Assembly (NCBI GenBank): GCA_035403085.1 | Contig: DAONEM010000006.1 | Location: forward strand, 1-64,000 | Reading direction: 5' to 3' | DNA from: JAMOAD01 sp023621955 | GTDB lineage: Bacteria > Acidobacteriota > Aminicenantia > JAMOAD01 | DNA: 64,000 nt | Shown: positions 16,006-25,900 of the stretch, piece after piece | How positions within the stretch are numbered: the stretch's first letter is position 1 | Layout of the letters: each line of letters starts with the position of its first letter | Translations under genes and position numbers: made by a program | The notes under the pieces: generated by a model | Database searches by the model: none | The model's input: the letters and a program-made list of their open reading frames with translations, nothing else | Told to the model about the DNA's origin: nothing

Positions 16006-16619
16006 TGGCTTCTCAGCAAAACAGCCTTTCTTACGAGTTTATAAAGGGTATCTGGAAGGAAAATCCTAACCTGGTCGCTCTCCTGGGGATGTGCCCGACC
16101 CTGGCCATCACGACGTCCCTGCAGAACGCGGTGGGAATGTCTCTGGCCGTGGCCTTCTGCCTCCTCTGTTCGGAGGTGTTCATCGCCGCCCTGAGGAACC
16201 TCATCCCCACCCAGGTCCGAATGGCCGCCTTCATCGTCATCATCGCCGCCTTCGTGACGATCTCAGACCTCTACCTGAGAGCTTTCCAGCCCTCCCTGAG
16301 CAAGTCTCTCGGCCCCTTCGTCCCCCTGATCGTCGTCAACTGCATCATCATGGGGAGGGTTGAGGCCTTCTCCTCAAAGAACGGCGTCATAAGGTCCATT
16401 CTCGACTCTTTGGGGATGAGCGTGGGCTACGGCTTGGTTCTCTTCGTCATCAGCGGGATTCGCGAGCTCATCGGCAACGGAACCCTCATGGGGTACCGGG
16501 TGATGGGAAGCTGGTGGGACAACTGGTTGGTGATGATCCTTCCCGCCGGGGCCTTCCTGACTCTGGGAAGTCTCCTCGGCCTGGCCCAGTTCATGCAGTC
16601 GAAATTGAAGAAGTCCTGA
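16005..16619 (+). CDS. rnfE: Rnf complex subunit E
   Basis: Integral membrane subunit, homologous to NqrD, that together with RnfA holds the buried 2Fe-2S site in the membrane. The 204-residue protein has six membrane helices and the family stretches NPNLVALLGMCPTLAITTS (about 17-35) and PLIVVNCIIMGRVEAF, with one cysteine in each, as expected for RnfE. A GGAGG ribosome site lies inside the end of rnfG, and the start overlaps its stop as TGATG. Confidence 0.95.
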   Translation: MASQQNSLSYEFIKGIWKENPNLVALLGMCPTLAITTSLQNAVGMSLAVAFCLLCSEVFIAALRNLIPTQVRMAAFIVIIAAFVTISDLYLRAFQPSLSKSLGPFVPLIVVNCIIMGRVEAFSSKNGVIRSILDSLGMSVGYGLVLFVISGIRELIGNGTLMGYRVMGSWWDNWLVMILPAGAFLTLGSLLGLAQFMQSKLKKS

Positions 16620-16629
16620 GGAGGGGGAG

Positions 16630-17205
16630 ATGACACTGGTAATCATCTTCGTATCCGCGTTGCTGATCAACAACTTCGTCTTGGCCCAGTTCCTGGGGAT
16701 CTGCTCCTTCATCGGAATCTCCAACAACATGACCTCCTCGGTCTCCATGGGCATGGCGGTAACCTTCGTCATGGTCCTTACTGCCGTGGTCTGTTGGCCG
16801 ATCTACTTCCTGGTCCTCGTGCCGGCGCACCTCGAGTTTCTGCAGACCCTGACCTTTATTCTGGTCGTGGCCTGTCTCGTTCAGTTTGTCGAGATGTTCA
16901 TCAAGAAGACCTCCATCGCCCTCTACGACGCCCTGGGGATCTACCTGCCCCTGATCACCACGAACTGCGCGATTCTCGGCTTCGCCCTGATCGCCGTGAC
17001 GAGGAACTACAGCTATCTGGAGACCATCGTCTACGGCGTTGGTTCCGGCCTTGGTTATACTCTGGCGATGGTCCTGATGGCGGGGGTTCGGGGGAAGCTG
17101 GAGACCGCGGACATCCCCAAGCCGTTGCAGGGACCTGGAATCGTTCTCATTACAGCCGGGATCATGGCCCTAGCCTTCATGGGCTTCGCCGGGCTGATCA
17201 AATAG
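16630..17205 (+). CDS. rnfA: Rnf complex subunit A
   Basis: Integral membrane subunit paralogous to RnfE and homologous to NqrE. The 191-residue protein has six helices in inverted topology and the expected cysteine-bearing segments NNFVLAQFLGICSFIGIS (about 14-31) and PLITTNCAILG (about 109-119). A GGAGGGGGAG ribosome site precedes it. Ten bases separate it from rnfE, and rnfB follows 12 bases later. Confidence 0.95.
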   Translation: MTLVIIFVSALLINNFVLAQFLGICSFIGISNNMTSSVSMGMAVTFVMVLTAVVCWPIYFLVLVPAHLEFLQTLTFILVVACLVQFVEMFIKKTSIALYDALGIYLPLITTNCAILGFALIAVTRNYSYLETIVYGVGSGLGYTLAMVLMAGVRGKLETADIPKPLQGPGIVLITAGIMALAFMGFAGLIK

Positions 17206-17217
17206 GAGAGGCGGAAG

Positions 17218-18042
17218 ATGTTGATGGCCATAATCATCATGGGTGGAGTCGCGTTTTTCTTCTCCACCGTTCTTGTGATTGCCGATAAGAAGTTGAGGGT
17301 CGAGGTCGACCCCCGGATCGAGGAGATCGCCGCCCTTCTTCCCCAGGCGAACTGCGGGGGGTGCGGTTTCCCCGGTTGCAAGGGCTACGCGACCGCCATC
17401 GTCATGAACGGGGCCCCGGTCGGTAAGTGCGCTCCGTCGGGAGCCGAGGTCAATGAAGCCATAGGGCGGATCATGGGAGTCGAAGTCTCCGAGAGGGTCC
17501 GTCGGGTCGTCAGGGTCCACTGCCGGGGCGCCGAAAGCGTGGCCGCCAGGAAGGCCCTCTACGTGGGGATCCCCTCCTGCCAGGCGGTTTCGATGGTTCA
17601 ATCCGGTGACAAACTCTGCGATTGGGGTTGCCTCGGGTACGGGGATTGCGCCAAGGCCTGCCCCTTCGGTGGCATCACCCTGGGGGAGAACGGACTTCCC
17701 CAGGTGAACGAAGAGGTTTGTACGGGTTGTGGGCTCTGTGTCGCCTCTTGCCCCAAGAAGATTCTCCAGCTCCACGGAATCGATGAGAGGGTCATCGTCG
17801 CCTGCCGTTCCGAGGACCCCCCGAAACAGGCGAAGAGTTCCTGCGCCAACGCCTGCATCGGCTGTGGAATCTGCGCCAGAGCCTGCCCGGAGGCCGTAGA
17901 GGTGAAGAACCACCTGGCCTGTGTGAAGGATCCCGGCGGGTTCAGCGACGAGTGCATCGCGAAGCTTGAAAAGTGCCCCACCGGCGCTATCGGCCCGATC
18001 GACCAGGGGAAAGCCGAAGCCCTGAGAGCGGAGGGGGCGTGA
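17218..18042 (+). CDS. rnfB: Rnf complex subunit B (ferredoxin-oxidising)
   Basis: Entry point for electrons from reduced ferredoxin. The 274-residue protein has an N-terminal membrane helix (about 2-22), a 4Fe-4S domain with the Rnf-type pattern CGGCGFPGCKGYA (about 45-57) and two or more ferredoxin-like clusters: CLGYGDCAKACP, CTGCGLCVASCP and CIGCGICARACP. The number of cysteines supports at least three clusters in the C-terminal half, as in clostridial RnfB. Its stop overlaps the GTG start of the next gene. Confidence 0.95.
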   Translation: MLMAIIIMGGVAFFFSTVLVIADKKLRVEVDPRIEEIAALLPQANCGGCGFPGCKGYATAIVMNGAPVGKCAPSGAEVNEAIGRIMGVEVSERVRRVVRVHCRGAESVAARKALYVGIPSCQAVSMVQSGDKLCDWGCLGYGDCAKACPFGGITLGENGLPQVNEEVCTGCGLCVASCPKKILQLHGIDERVIVACRSEDPPKQAKSSCANACIGCGICARACPEAVEVKNHLACVKDPGGFSDECIAKLEKCPTGAIGPIDQGKAEALRAEGA

Positions 18043-18458
18043 GAGAAGAGGGAACCGTTCTCGCCCTGGAAGGGGAGATGGCCTACGTGACGCCGGCCAA
18101 CCGCGAGGCTTGCCAAGGGTGCAGGAGCGGCGGTTGTTGCGGGCTTACCTCCACGAGAGGTCTCAAGGCCCTCAACCCTATCGGTGCCAAGGTGGGGGAG
18201 CGGGTTCTCTTCGAGGTCGAGTTTGAGAAGTTGCAGAGCCGTTTTATCCTGTTCATCACCTTCGCCCTTTTGCTCCTTTTGGCGGGGGTGGGGGCCGGAT
18301 ACTACGGGCTCTCCCGTCTCCTGAGGATCCCCTCTTCCCTTGGGGCCCTCGGGGGGAGCATCATCGCGTTGGGGGCCACCTGGGCCGGGTACAAGACCGT
18401 CGGTCCCAAAGAGGAGCCCCTGCCCCGTATCATTTCCCTTATCAAGGAGGAACCATGA
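18039..18458 (+). CDS. SoxR-reducing system RseC/MucC-family membrane protein
   Basis: A 139-residue RseC-like protein: an N-terminal beta-rich domain with the cysteine cluster CQGCRSGGCCG (about 23-33), then two membrane helices (about 66-88 and 95-118). RseC proteins accompany Rnf clusters and, in E. coli, the SoxR-reducing complex RsxABCDGE-RseC; the cysteines probably bind metal. The GTG start is chosen because GGAGGGGGC precedes it, it overlaps the rnfB stop as GTGA, and homology starts at once (REEGTVLALEG). It is part of the Rnf operon and probably modulates or matures the complex. Confidence 0.85.
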   Translation: MREEGTVLALEGEMAYVTPANREACQGCRSGGCCGLTSTRGLKALNPIGAKVGERVLFEVEFEKLQSRFILFITFALLLLLAGVGAGYYGLSRLLRIPSSLGALGGSIIALGATWAGYKTVGPKEEPLPRIISLIKEEP

Positions 18459-19222
18459 CCATGAACCGTAGAGATTTCTTCAAGGTTTTGGGAGCAGCCG
18501 TCGCGCTTCCCGCCATGAACCTGAAAGGCCTTCTGAAAGATGAGAAAGAGATGGAATTCCATATCTATACCTCCCGTCCCGAGCCAGTGATGGCGGAACT
18601 TCTCGGGCAGTTGGGCAGGGAGCTTGGAGGAGGGGTCACCCTCTTCTCCCTCGACGGGGAGGGGGAGCTTCTGAAGAACCGCCTCGCCGGGAGAAAGATC
18701 TCCGGGCTGAACGTCGGCTCGAAGGATCCTCTCTGGAGAAGGTTGTCCGGCTCCGGAACCGTCGCCATGCTTGGGGCCCGCCCTGTCGCCCAAACCGCTT
18801 CGGGGATCACGCTCCTGAGCGGGACCAGGCTCATGGATCCGAGGAGGGGCGCCTTTTCCGCTCTCTCCGGAAAGATTTACGGTGAGCCCTTCGGCGATAC
18901 CGAACTCACACTGAGAGTGAACTCTTTGGAGAGCAACCTGGTCGGCCGGAAGGGTGAGAAGGCCGTCGTCTCCGTTGACGGGCGGAGTTACGGAACCCTC
19001 TCCCTCCTCAAGGACGGGGAGATGAGAGTCCGTTCTTCCTGGGGGGAGATGAAGCTTGTCAGCCGCTCCGGGCGAATCTGGGCCGAAGAGAGCGGTTGCC
19101 GCAACAGGCTTTGCGTCCACAAGGGAGCCATCGGGAACGCCGGGCAGAAGATTCTGTGCGCTCCCCAGAGGATCGTCGTCGAGATCCCCGGTCCCTCCAT
19201 GGTTGACGCCATCGTCGGCTGA
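18455..19222 (+). CDS. Tat-exported NusG domain II protein of the Rnf operon
   Basis: A 255-residue protein with a twin-arginine signal (NRRDFFKVLGAAVALPA, about 4-20), a middle region of about 140 residues I do not recognise, and a C-terminal NusG domain II-like module (about 167-250) with the cysteine motif CRNRLCVHKGAI and then CAPQRIVVEI. Small NusG-II proteins occur beside Rnf and FMN-binding genes in anaerobes, with no proven function. Tat export suggests a folded, perhaps cofactor-loaded protein outside the cytoplasmic membrane. It overlaps the RseC-like gene (ATGA) and is the last gene of the operon. Confidence 0.7.
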   Translation: MTMNRRDFFKVLGAAVALPAMNLKGLLKDEKEMEFHIYTSRPEPVMAELLGQLGRELGGGVTLFSLDGEGELLKNRLAGRKISGLNVGSKDPLWRRLSGSGTVAMLGARPVAQTASGITLLSGTRLMDPRRGAFSALSGKIYGEPFGDTELTLRVNSLESNLVGRKGEKAVVSVDGRSYGTLSLLKDGEMRVRSSWGEMKLVSRSGRIWAEESGCRNRLCVHKGAIGNAGQKILCAPQRIVVEIPGPSMVDAIVG

Positions 19223-19223
19223 G

Positions 19224-19244
19224 CCCCCGTAGACGCAACGGGGG
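19224..19244 (+). terminator. Weak hairpin after the Rnf operon
   Basis: CCCCCGT (19224-19230) and ACGGGGG (19238-19244) form a 7-bp stem with a 7-base loop, two bases after the stop codon. There is no run of T after it, so it is only a possible factor-assisted terminator or mRNA 3' end stabiliser. Confidence 0.35.
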
Positions 19245-19439
19245 AGGGATCCCTCTGGGAAGAAGCCCCACTTCGGTGGTATACTCTCCGATGGAGACCG
19301 GTTTGAAAAGAGGGGAGGGGTGGACCCCCGTCCTCCTTGTCGCTTCTTCAGAGCCCCTTCCCCTGGAGAGGGACGTCCCGATGGGAGGGGCTTGGACGGA
19401 GAGGAGAGACCCTGACCGGGTTCCGAGAGGATGGAGAGA

Positions 19440-19763
19440 ATGGATAACAGCGTAGAGACTCAGAAGAGAGAAGAGAAGGAAGGGATCGAAAAGCAGATCT
19501 TTCCCTGTTCCAACTGCGGGGTGGACCAGGAGTACAAGGAGTCCCACCCCTACTGCACCAACTGCGGTTCATTCCTGGACCCTAACGTCAAGATCAACAA
19601 ACGGAGAGTGAAGGGGGAAAACCTCCGAGGCGGAGCCATACTGGGCTTTTTCGGCTTTCTTCTCCTCTTCCTCTTCGCTTCCAGATTCTACGGGACCATC
19701 GGGATGGTGGCCAGTTTTCTGGCCTTCCTCTACAGCTACTTTGTCCCCGAGGAAAAGAGCTGA
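19440..19763 (+). CDS. Zinc-ribbon membrane protein, hypothetical
   Basis: A 107-residue protein with an N-terminal charged segment, a zinc ribbon made of two CxxC knuckles (CSNCG and CTNCG, about 24-46), and two membrane helices at the C-terminus (about 66-81 and 85-101). No family-level function is recognised. The ATG at 19440 is preferred because GGATGGAGAG precedes it at normal spacing; the ATG nine bases earlier abuts its ribosome site. It stands upstream of ftsK with a gap of 66 bases. Confidence 0.6.
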   Translation: MDNSVETQKREEKEGIEKQIFPCSNCGVDQEYKESHPYCTNCGSFLDPNVKINKRRVKGENLRGGAILGFFGFLLLFLFASRFYGTIGMVASFLAFLYSYFVPEEKS

Positions 19764-19825
19764 CGCCCTTTTCACCCCTTTCGCCGGAACAGCGGAGACT
19801 CTTCCGGTCTGGAGGCGAGTTCTGC

Positions 19826-19831
19826 TATAAT
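19826..19831 (+). promoter_or_regulatory. TATAAT box over the ftsK start
   Basis: A perfect -10 hexamer overlaps the first candidate ftsK ATG and lies 7 bases before the second ATG (19839). No convincing -35 stands 16-18 bases upstream. If used, the transcript would begin at or next to the second ATG. Confidence 0.35.
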
Positions 19832-22268
19832 GAAGAAAATGGACGATAAGAGAGAGCTCACCAAGGAAGGGACGGGAATCTTCCTCTTCTTCCTCTCCCT
19901 CTTCCTCCTCCTCTCCTTTCTCTCCTTCGACCCTCAAGATCCGGGACTCTTCACCTCTTCGAGCAACCAGGTGAAGAACATCCTCGGTCCCGTAGGGAGT
20001 TGGACTGCAGACCTCTTCTTCGGCCTCTTCGGTCTCCCCGCCTATCTCCTGATCGCCCTTCTCCTGATCGCCTCCTACCGCCTCTTCGTGGTTCGGGAAG
20101 GGCGCCTCTTTCCTTGGGACAGGGTGGCGGGAACCCTTCTCCTCCTTCTCTCGGCGGGGACCATCCTCCACCTTCTCTCTCCCACGCTCCCCTTCCGGAC
20201 CAAGGAGCTTCTCAGCGGCGGTCAGGTGGGACAGTTCCTCTCCATTACAGGGGAGAGACTCTTCAAGCCTTTGGGAGTCTCCTTGGTCTCCCTCACCGTT
20301 CTCTGTCTCGCCCTGATCCTCTCCTTCCACTTCTCCTTCCGCAGGACCCTGGCGAGGCTGATCGCCCTCTTTCGCTTCCTCAAACAGAGATCGGAGATTC
20401 AGAGGGAGAGGAAACGGCGGGCCACGGCGGACGAAGCCAAAGAGCGACCCCCTTCCAAGAGGACCAAATCCCCTCCTCAGCCGGAAGTGCCTCTTTCTCC
20501 CGTCGCCGGTTTGCCTCTGGAGGCGGACCTCCCTCTCCCGGTGGACTCACGGATTCTGGAGAAACCCTCCGCTTCAGGACTTCAGGAGGAGAAGCTCTCT
20601 CCCTTGCCTATGACAGGGAACCCCCTTCCCTGGGAGGAGGAGAAGGGGAACGGAGGGACCTCTTTCTCCTTGGACGGACATGAGGAGAGTCTCAACCTTC
20701 CTCCTCCCGCACAAACCCCCAAGAAGATCCTTCTCACCCCCCGTCCTCAGGATCTGCGCAAGCCAACGGAGAAGGGGAAGAAAGGGTACGAGCTTCCCCC
20801 CCTCTCCCTTCTCGATCTCCCCTCGGAGAAGGGCCCCGTCGTGGACAGTCAAGAGCTGAACGTCAAGAAGACCATCATCGAGGAGAAGCTCCGGGAGTTC
20901 AACATCGAGGGTAAAGTTGTGGAGTACCACCCCGGGCCGGTGATCTCCACCTTCGAGTACCTCCCCGAGAAGGGCGTGAAGATCGCCCAGATCATCTCCC
21001 TGGCGGAGGATCTCTCCATGGCCTTGAAGGCCGAGAACGTCAGAATCAGCCGCATCAAGGGAAAAGCGACGCTGGGAATCGAGATTCCCAACTACAAACG
21101 TCAGCTCATCAACCTCAGGGAGATCCTCGAGAATCCGGTCTTTCGGGACTCCGAGAGCCTTCTGACCTTCTCGTTGGGGAAGAACGTTCGGGGGACGCCC
21201 GTGGTAACGGCCCTGGACTCTATGCCCCATCTGCTCATCGCCGGGGCGACGGGGATGGGCAAGAGCGTGGCGATCCACTCCATCATCCTGAGCATACTCT
21301 ACCGGGCGACTCCGGAAGAGGTGAAGTTTATCCTGGTCGATCCCAAGAGACTCGAGTTCAGCCTCTACGAGCAGCTTCCCCACCTTCTGACCAAGATCGT
21401 CCTCGACCCGAAGGAGGCCTCCCAGGCGCTGAAGTGGGGGATCTACGAGATGGAGAAGAGGCTGAAGATTCTCGCCTCTTTCCAGACCCGGAACATCAAG
21501 ATGTACAACCGGAAGGTCAAGGATCTGAAGGAGGGCCGGGGAGAGATGCCCGAAGGGATCACCGAGGCGGATCTCGTCCTGATGCCCTACATCATCATCA
21601 TCATCGACGAGTTGGCCGACCTGATGATGGTGGCCTCCAAGGATGTGGAGAACTCTATCGCCCGTCTCGCCCAGATGGCCAGGGCCGCGGGGATACACCT
21701 CATCCTCGCCACCCAGAGGCCGTCGGTGGACGTGATCACCGGCACGATCAAGAACAACCTCCCTTCCCGGATCGCCCTGACCGTTCCCTCCCGACACGAC
21801 TCCGCCACGATCATCGACAGCCCCGGTGCGGAGAAGCTCCTCGGGAAAGGGGACATGCTCTTCATGCCCCCGGCCTCTCAGGCTTTGATCAGGGTCCACG
21901 GCTCCTATGTCTCCGAGGAAGAGATCGCCCGGTGCGTCAAGTTCGTGCGTTCCCAGAGCAAACCGAAGTTCGATTCCCAGATAATTCTCGCTCCTCCGGT
22001 GAGTGAGGGAGGCGACGAGGAGGGAGGCGAAGTAGACGTCAACGATCCCGAGTTTATCGAAGCCGTCAAGATCGTCGTCACCACGGGAAAGGCTTCGGCA
22101 TCCTTTCTCCAGAGACGGATGAAGATCGGCTACAACAAGGCCGCCCGCTACGTGGAGATCATGGAAGAGCAGGGAATCGTCGGAGCCGGGCAGGGGAGCA
22201 AGCCCCGGGATGTCTTGGTGGGCGAGGAGTTCTTGGAGCAACTGCTCCACAAGAAGTTCAACCAGTAA
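19830..22268 (+). CDS. ftsK: DNA translocase FtsK/SpoIIIE
   Basis: Septal DNA pump that clears chromosomes through the division site and supports dimer resolution. The 812-residue protein has four N-terminal membrane helices (about 12-175), a proline- and charge-rich linker (about 190-330), then the motor: alpha domain, beta domain with Walker A AGATGMGKS (about 471-479) and Walker B IIIIIDELADLMM (about 590-602), and a C-terminal gamma winged helix (about 735-800). The exact start is open. A perfect TATAAT (19826-19831) overlaps the first ATG, so translation may begin at the ATG at 19839 on a leaderless message. Confidence 0.93.
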   Translation: MKKMDDKRELTKEGTGIFLFFLSLFLLLSFLSFDPQDPGLFTSSSNQVKNILGPVGSWTADLFFGLFGLPAYLLIALLLIASYRLFVVREGRLFPWDRVAGTLLLLLSAGTILHLLSPTLPFRTKELLSGGQVGQFLSITGERLFKPLGVSLVSLTVLCLALILSFHFSFRRTLARLIALFRFLKQRSEIQRERKRRATADEAKERPPSKRTKSPPQPEVPLSPVAGLPLEADLPLPVDSRILEKPSASGLQEEKLSPLPMTGNPLPWEEEKGNGGTSFSLDGHEESLNLPPPAQTPKKILLTPRPQDLRKPTEKGKKGYELPPLSLLDLPSEKGPVVDSQELNVKKTIIEEKLREFNIEGKVVEYHPGPVISTFEYLPEKGVKIAQIISLAEDLSMALKAENVRISRIKGKATLGIEIPNYKRQLINLREILENPVFRDSESLLTFSLGKNVRGTPVVTALDSMPHLLIAGATGMGKSVAIHSIILSILYRATPEEVKFILVDPKRLEFSLYEQLPHLLTKIVLDPKEASQALKWGIYEMEKRLKILASFQTRNIKMYNRKVKDLKEGRGEMPEGITEADLVLMPYIIIIIDELADLMMVASKDVENSIARLAQMARAAGIHLILATQRPSVDVITGTIKNNLPSRIALTVPSRHDSATIIDSPGAEKLLGKGDMLFMPPASQALIRVHGSYVSEEEIARCVKFVRSQSKPKFDSQIILAPPVSEGGDEEGGEVDVNDPEFIEAVKIVVTTGKASASFLQRRMKIGYNKAARYVEIMEEQGIVGAGQGSKPRDVLVGEEFLEQLLHKKFNQ

Positions 22269-22390
22269 CCTTCATCCCCCGTTTTTTCTGCGCTTCTTCC
22301 CGATCTACGCCCCTCTTTCTGGGTTCATCTCCGGTTTAGCCACGGGGCTGCGTCTTTCGAAGGAGTGGGCAGGAAAAATTGTTGTGGCTC

Positions 22391-22419
22391 TTGCTTTTTC
22401 GCTCCCTCTTGGGTATGGT
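22391..22419 (+). promoter_or_regulatory. Predicted promoter of apt
   Basis: TTGCTT (22391-22396), 17 bases, TATGGT (22414-22419), 26 bases before the apt start codon. The match is moderate in both hexamers. Confidence 0.4.
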
Positions 22420-22445
22420 TTTTCATAGTGCTCAAGGAGGCTTTC

Positions 22446-22961
22446 ATGCGGAATCTAGAGAGTTACATCAGGGATGTACCGGATTTTCCCAAACCGGGGA
22501 TTCTCTTCAAGGACATCACCACACTGCTGAAGGATAAAGAGGGGTTCAAGGCGGCCATTGACGCCCTCTACGAGAAGGTGAAGGACATTCAGGTCGACAA
22601 GGTCATCGGGATCGAGTCCAGGGGGTTTATCTTCGCGCCCCTCTTGGCCTACCGCCTGGGCGCGGGGTTCGTGCCGGTCCGTAAGCCTGGAAAACTGCCC
22701 GCGGAGACGGTGAAGATCTCCTATGACCTGGAGTATGGGCAGGATTCTCTGGAGATCCACAAGGATGCCCTCAACCGGGGTGACCGCGTTCTGATCGTGG
22801 ACGATCTGGTCGCCACAGGGGGAACCGCCGAAGCTGTCTGCAAGATGGTCGAGCAACTCGGGGGCACCGTGGCGGCGGTGGAGTTCTTGGTGGAACTCAA
22901 CTTCCTCAAGGGAAGGGACCGTTTCTCCTCTTACCCCTTCTTCTCCCTGCTCAGATATTGA
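22446..22961 (+). CDS. apt: Adenine phosphoribosyltransferase
   Basis: Purine salvage enzyme that joins adenine and phosphoribosyl pyrophosphate to give AMP. The 171-residue protein begins with LESYIRDVPDFPKPGILFKDIT, has the Apt loop ESRGFIFAPLLAYRLGAGFVPVRKPGKLP, and the PRPP-binding motif VLIVDDLVATGGTA (about 118-131). The start ATG is fixed by an AAGGAGG site 6 bases upstream; earlier in-frame codons add unrelated residues. The next gene starts inside its stop. Confidence 0.96.
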   Translation: MRNLESYIRDVPDFPKPGILFKDITTLLKDKEGFKAAIDALYEKVKDIQVDKVIGIESRGFIFAPLLAYRLGAGFVPVRKPGKLPAETVKISYDLEYGQDSLEIHKDALNRGDRVLIVDDLVATGGTAEAVCKMVEQLGGTVAAVEFLVELNFLKGRDRFSSYPFFSLLRY

Positions 22962-25900
22962 AAAGGCGCCGACTTTTCCTCCTCCTTTTGCCTCTTGGGG
23001 TCCTCCTTTTCGGATCGTTTTTCTTGCGACCCCTCTTCGTCCCTTCTCAAGAGAGGGTGGACGCCGGAAGGGTCAAGGAGACGAAGGGTCGGCTTCTCTC
23101 TCTGATCGAGGATCTCTCAGGAACGGACCCTTCCCGGTACGGGGAGGAGCTTTGGAGGGAGGCGAGTCCTCTCACCTGGCGAGGGGACGTTCCTCTGGTG
23201 GATCCTCAGGGGTTGCCCGAAAACCGTCCCTTCTTGCTTCTGAACGAAGAGGTTCCTTACCTTGGCCTTCGAAGGGGCGAGAGGGTTCGCTACATCTCCT
23301 TGGCCACAGTAGACCCTTTAACGCGTCAGAGGGGCGGGGAGCTCCTCCTCCCCCAAGATCGGGCGGGAGTCCTCCTCGAGTATATCCCCTGGCAGGAGAG
23401 GGGGCGTTGGAAGGGCCTCGAGAGGAGACATCCCGACGCCCGGGGAGGGAAGAGGCAAACGCTCCTGAGAAGCCCCCAAGGGGATCCCCTCATCCTCTTG
23501 ACGCTGGAGGAGGCTACAGGGGGGTTCCCTCCCTCCCGGGGAAGGGAGAGGGGGGAGCTGGTCTTTCACCTCTTCTGGTTCTCTCTCATCCCCCTCCTTC
23601 TCTCTCTCCCCTCTGTGAAGAGGGGGTTGGGGATTCTCTTTCTCCTTCGAGTGCTCTCTCTTCCCCTCTTCTGCTCTTCCTGGACCGAGGCCCTCCTCCC
23701 TCTGGACTTCCTGAGGGCCGGTTCCTGGCTCGTTCTTTGCCTTCTGGCCATCCGCTACCTCCTTCCCAAAGTTTTCCTTCTGCCCTTCTTCTTCTGGACA
23801 CTGCTCATCTCTTACCGTTGCCTGGATTCCCTGATCCCCCGTATCGAGACGACCCTTCAGCTTTGGCCCTTCTGGTTTCTTCAGCTCCCTTTTCTCATCG
23901 CCCTCTTCTGTCCCCAAGACAAGCCTCTGACGAGGCGGGGGAGGTTGATCTTCTTGGGACTGGTTCTTCTCTTCCACTCCTACTCCTCCTGGTCCCTCAT
24001 GACCAAGGCCAGAGACAACCTCTTGGCCGAGGCCATCGTGAGGATGGATAGGGAGGGGGAAGCCCCCACCATCAGGCTCAGAGAGAAGTTGTCTGCCCTC
24101 CCGGAGGATTGGTTCTCCCGAGGCGGAAAGAGAGAGCTATCACACTTCTTGGAGACCTTTTTCCCCGCCGGAGGGGAGGGACTCTTCCCTTCGGCGGCCC
24201 TCTACAAGGACGGTCGGATGGTCGAGTACGCCTCGCCCAACCTTCCCGCTTCGGCCTTGGGAGTTCTCCTCCCCCTCTTCGACTCCACCCGATGGAGGGA
24301 GGAGAAGAGTCTCCGTTACGTCGGGGGCTTTCCCGTGGAGCTTCAACTCTTCGGGCGCTCTTTCCTGGACCCCTCGGGGGAGAAGCTGATCCTCCTGGTC
24401 TTCTTCTCCCGGCAGGAACCGAACCCCTTCTCCGGATCCCCCTCGAATCCGACATTAACGGCAAAGGGAGTGGCCTTTTTTCCTCTCTCCGGAGGGGAGG
24501 GTGTCAAGGTGATCTCCCGGAACGGAACGCAAGCTCTGGTCCGACGGGGGGGAGAGAGTTACCGGGGCCGTTTCGTCTCCCAAGGGAGCCGTCCCTCCTT
24601 CCTGGGGTACCGTCGACAGACCCTCGTCAACCTGGGGGCCAACCTCCTTCGGGTCTCGGGACCACTCCTTTTGGTCTACTTTCTCCTCTTGATCCTCTTC
24701 AGGGGGCACCGGTTTCTCAACTCCCTCTTTGCCAGGTTTTCCGCCCTCCTTTTCGGGAGTTCCTTCCTTCTTGTCTTGGTTCTACAGCTCTCCTTGGGGG
24801 GCTTCTGGGAGAGGTGGAGGGGGAGGGAGAGGGTGCAAAGGTTCCAAGAGGAGGGGGAGATTCTCCGGAAGAACTTCCTCCTCCTTCAGAGCTCAGGCTC
24901 CTCCCCTCAGGAGGCGGCCTTTGCGGTCCACCGGCTCTCCGGTCGTGCCATCGTGCTCTACGAAGGACTTCGGGCCTCATTTTTCCTGGGTCATCCCAAC
25001 CCCTGGCGGCCGGTGTTGCCCTTGGAGGCCTTCCGAGTGGGCAGGTCCGGGCAGGAGAGTTTCCTCTCCCTCTCGACCGGAGGGGAGGCCCTCTTCTTCT
25101 TTCCGGACTCCTCCCAGAACCGTTATGTGGCCCTCCTCTTCCCCTCCAGGGGCGATGAGGATGTGGATGGATTCTCCGACCCCTTCTTGGTTTACACCCT
25201 CCTCCTCGCGCTTCTGGCGACTTGGATAGGCGGGGCGATCAACGCCAGATGGCGGAGGGGCTTTTCTCGGGTGACTACGGCTTTGGGTTCTCTGGAGGAG
25301 GGACAGTATCCGATTCTCCCTGAGGGGGGAGTGGAGGAGACCAGGGAGTTTGTCTCACGGTACAACCACCTGGTGGGACAGTTGAAGGAGCAGAGGGGAA
25401 AGATCGAGGAACTCACCGAGAAGGAAGCCCTCCTGAAACTTGCCAGGAAGGCCGCCCATGAGATTAAAAACCCTCTGACCCCCATCAAGTTGAACATCGA
25501 ACACCTGGCCTCTCTGAAAAAGCGTGGCAGCGAGGACTTTCCTGAGCTCTTCGATGAGCTGATCCCCCTTACCCTCAAGGAGATCGCCAAGTTGGAGGGG
25601 GTGGTGAGGGATTTTCTCAACTTCTCTCGTCAAGAGCCTTTGATCAAGGAGAGGGTCTCCCTGGCGGCCTTCGCGAGAAAGCTTCAACTCCTCTTCCAGG
25701 GCTACCACATCGATTTTCAGGTGGATGTTCCCCAGGATGCGGTGCTCTGGTCCAGCGAGAGCCCCTTGGAAACGGTCTTCAAAAACCTGGTTTTGAACGC
25801 CCTGGAGGCGATGAAAGAGGACCGGCGGCTCGTCCTGACGGCCAAGCCCGATGGGGGGTTCTGGGAACTATGCCTGAGGGATTACGGAGAAGGGGTTCGG

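Noticed and set aside
20574..22250. A 558-codon minus-strand open frame opposite ftsK
   Set aside because: It lies wholly within the FtsK motor, whose motifs are unmistakable; the antisense product is low in hydrophobic structure and looks like codon-bias noise.
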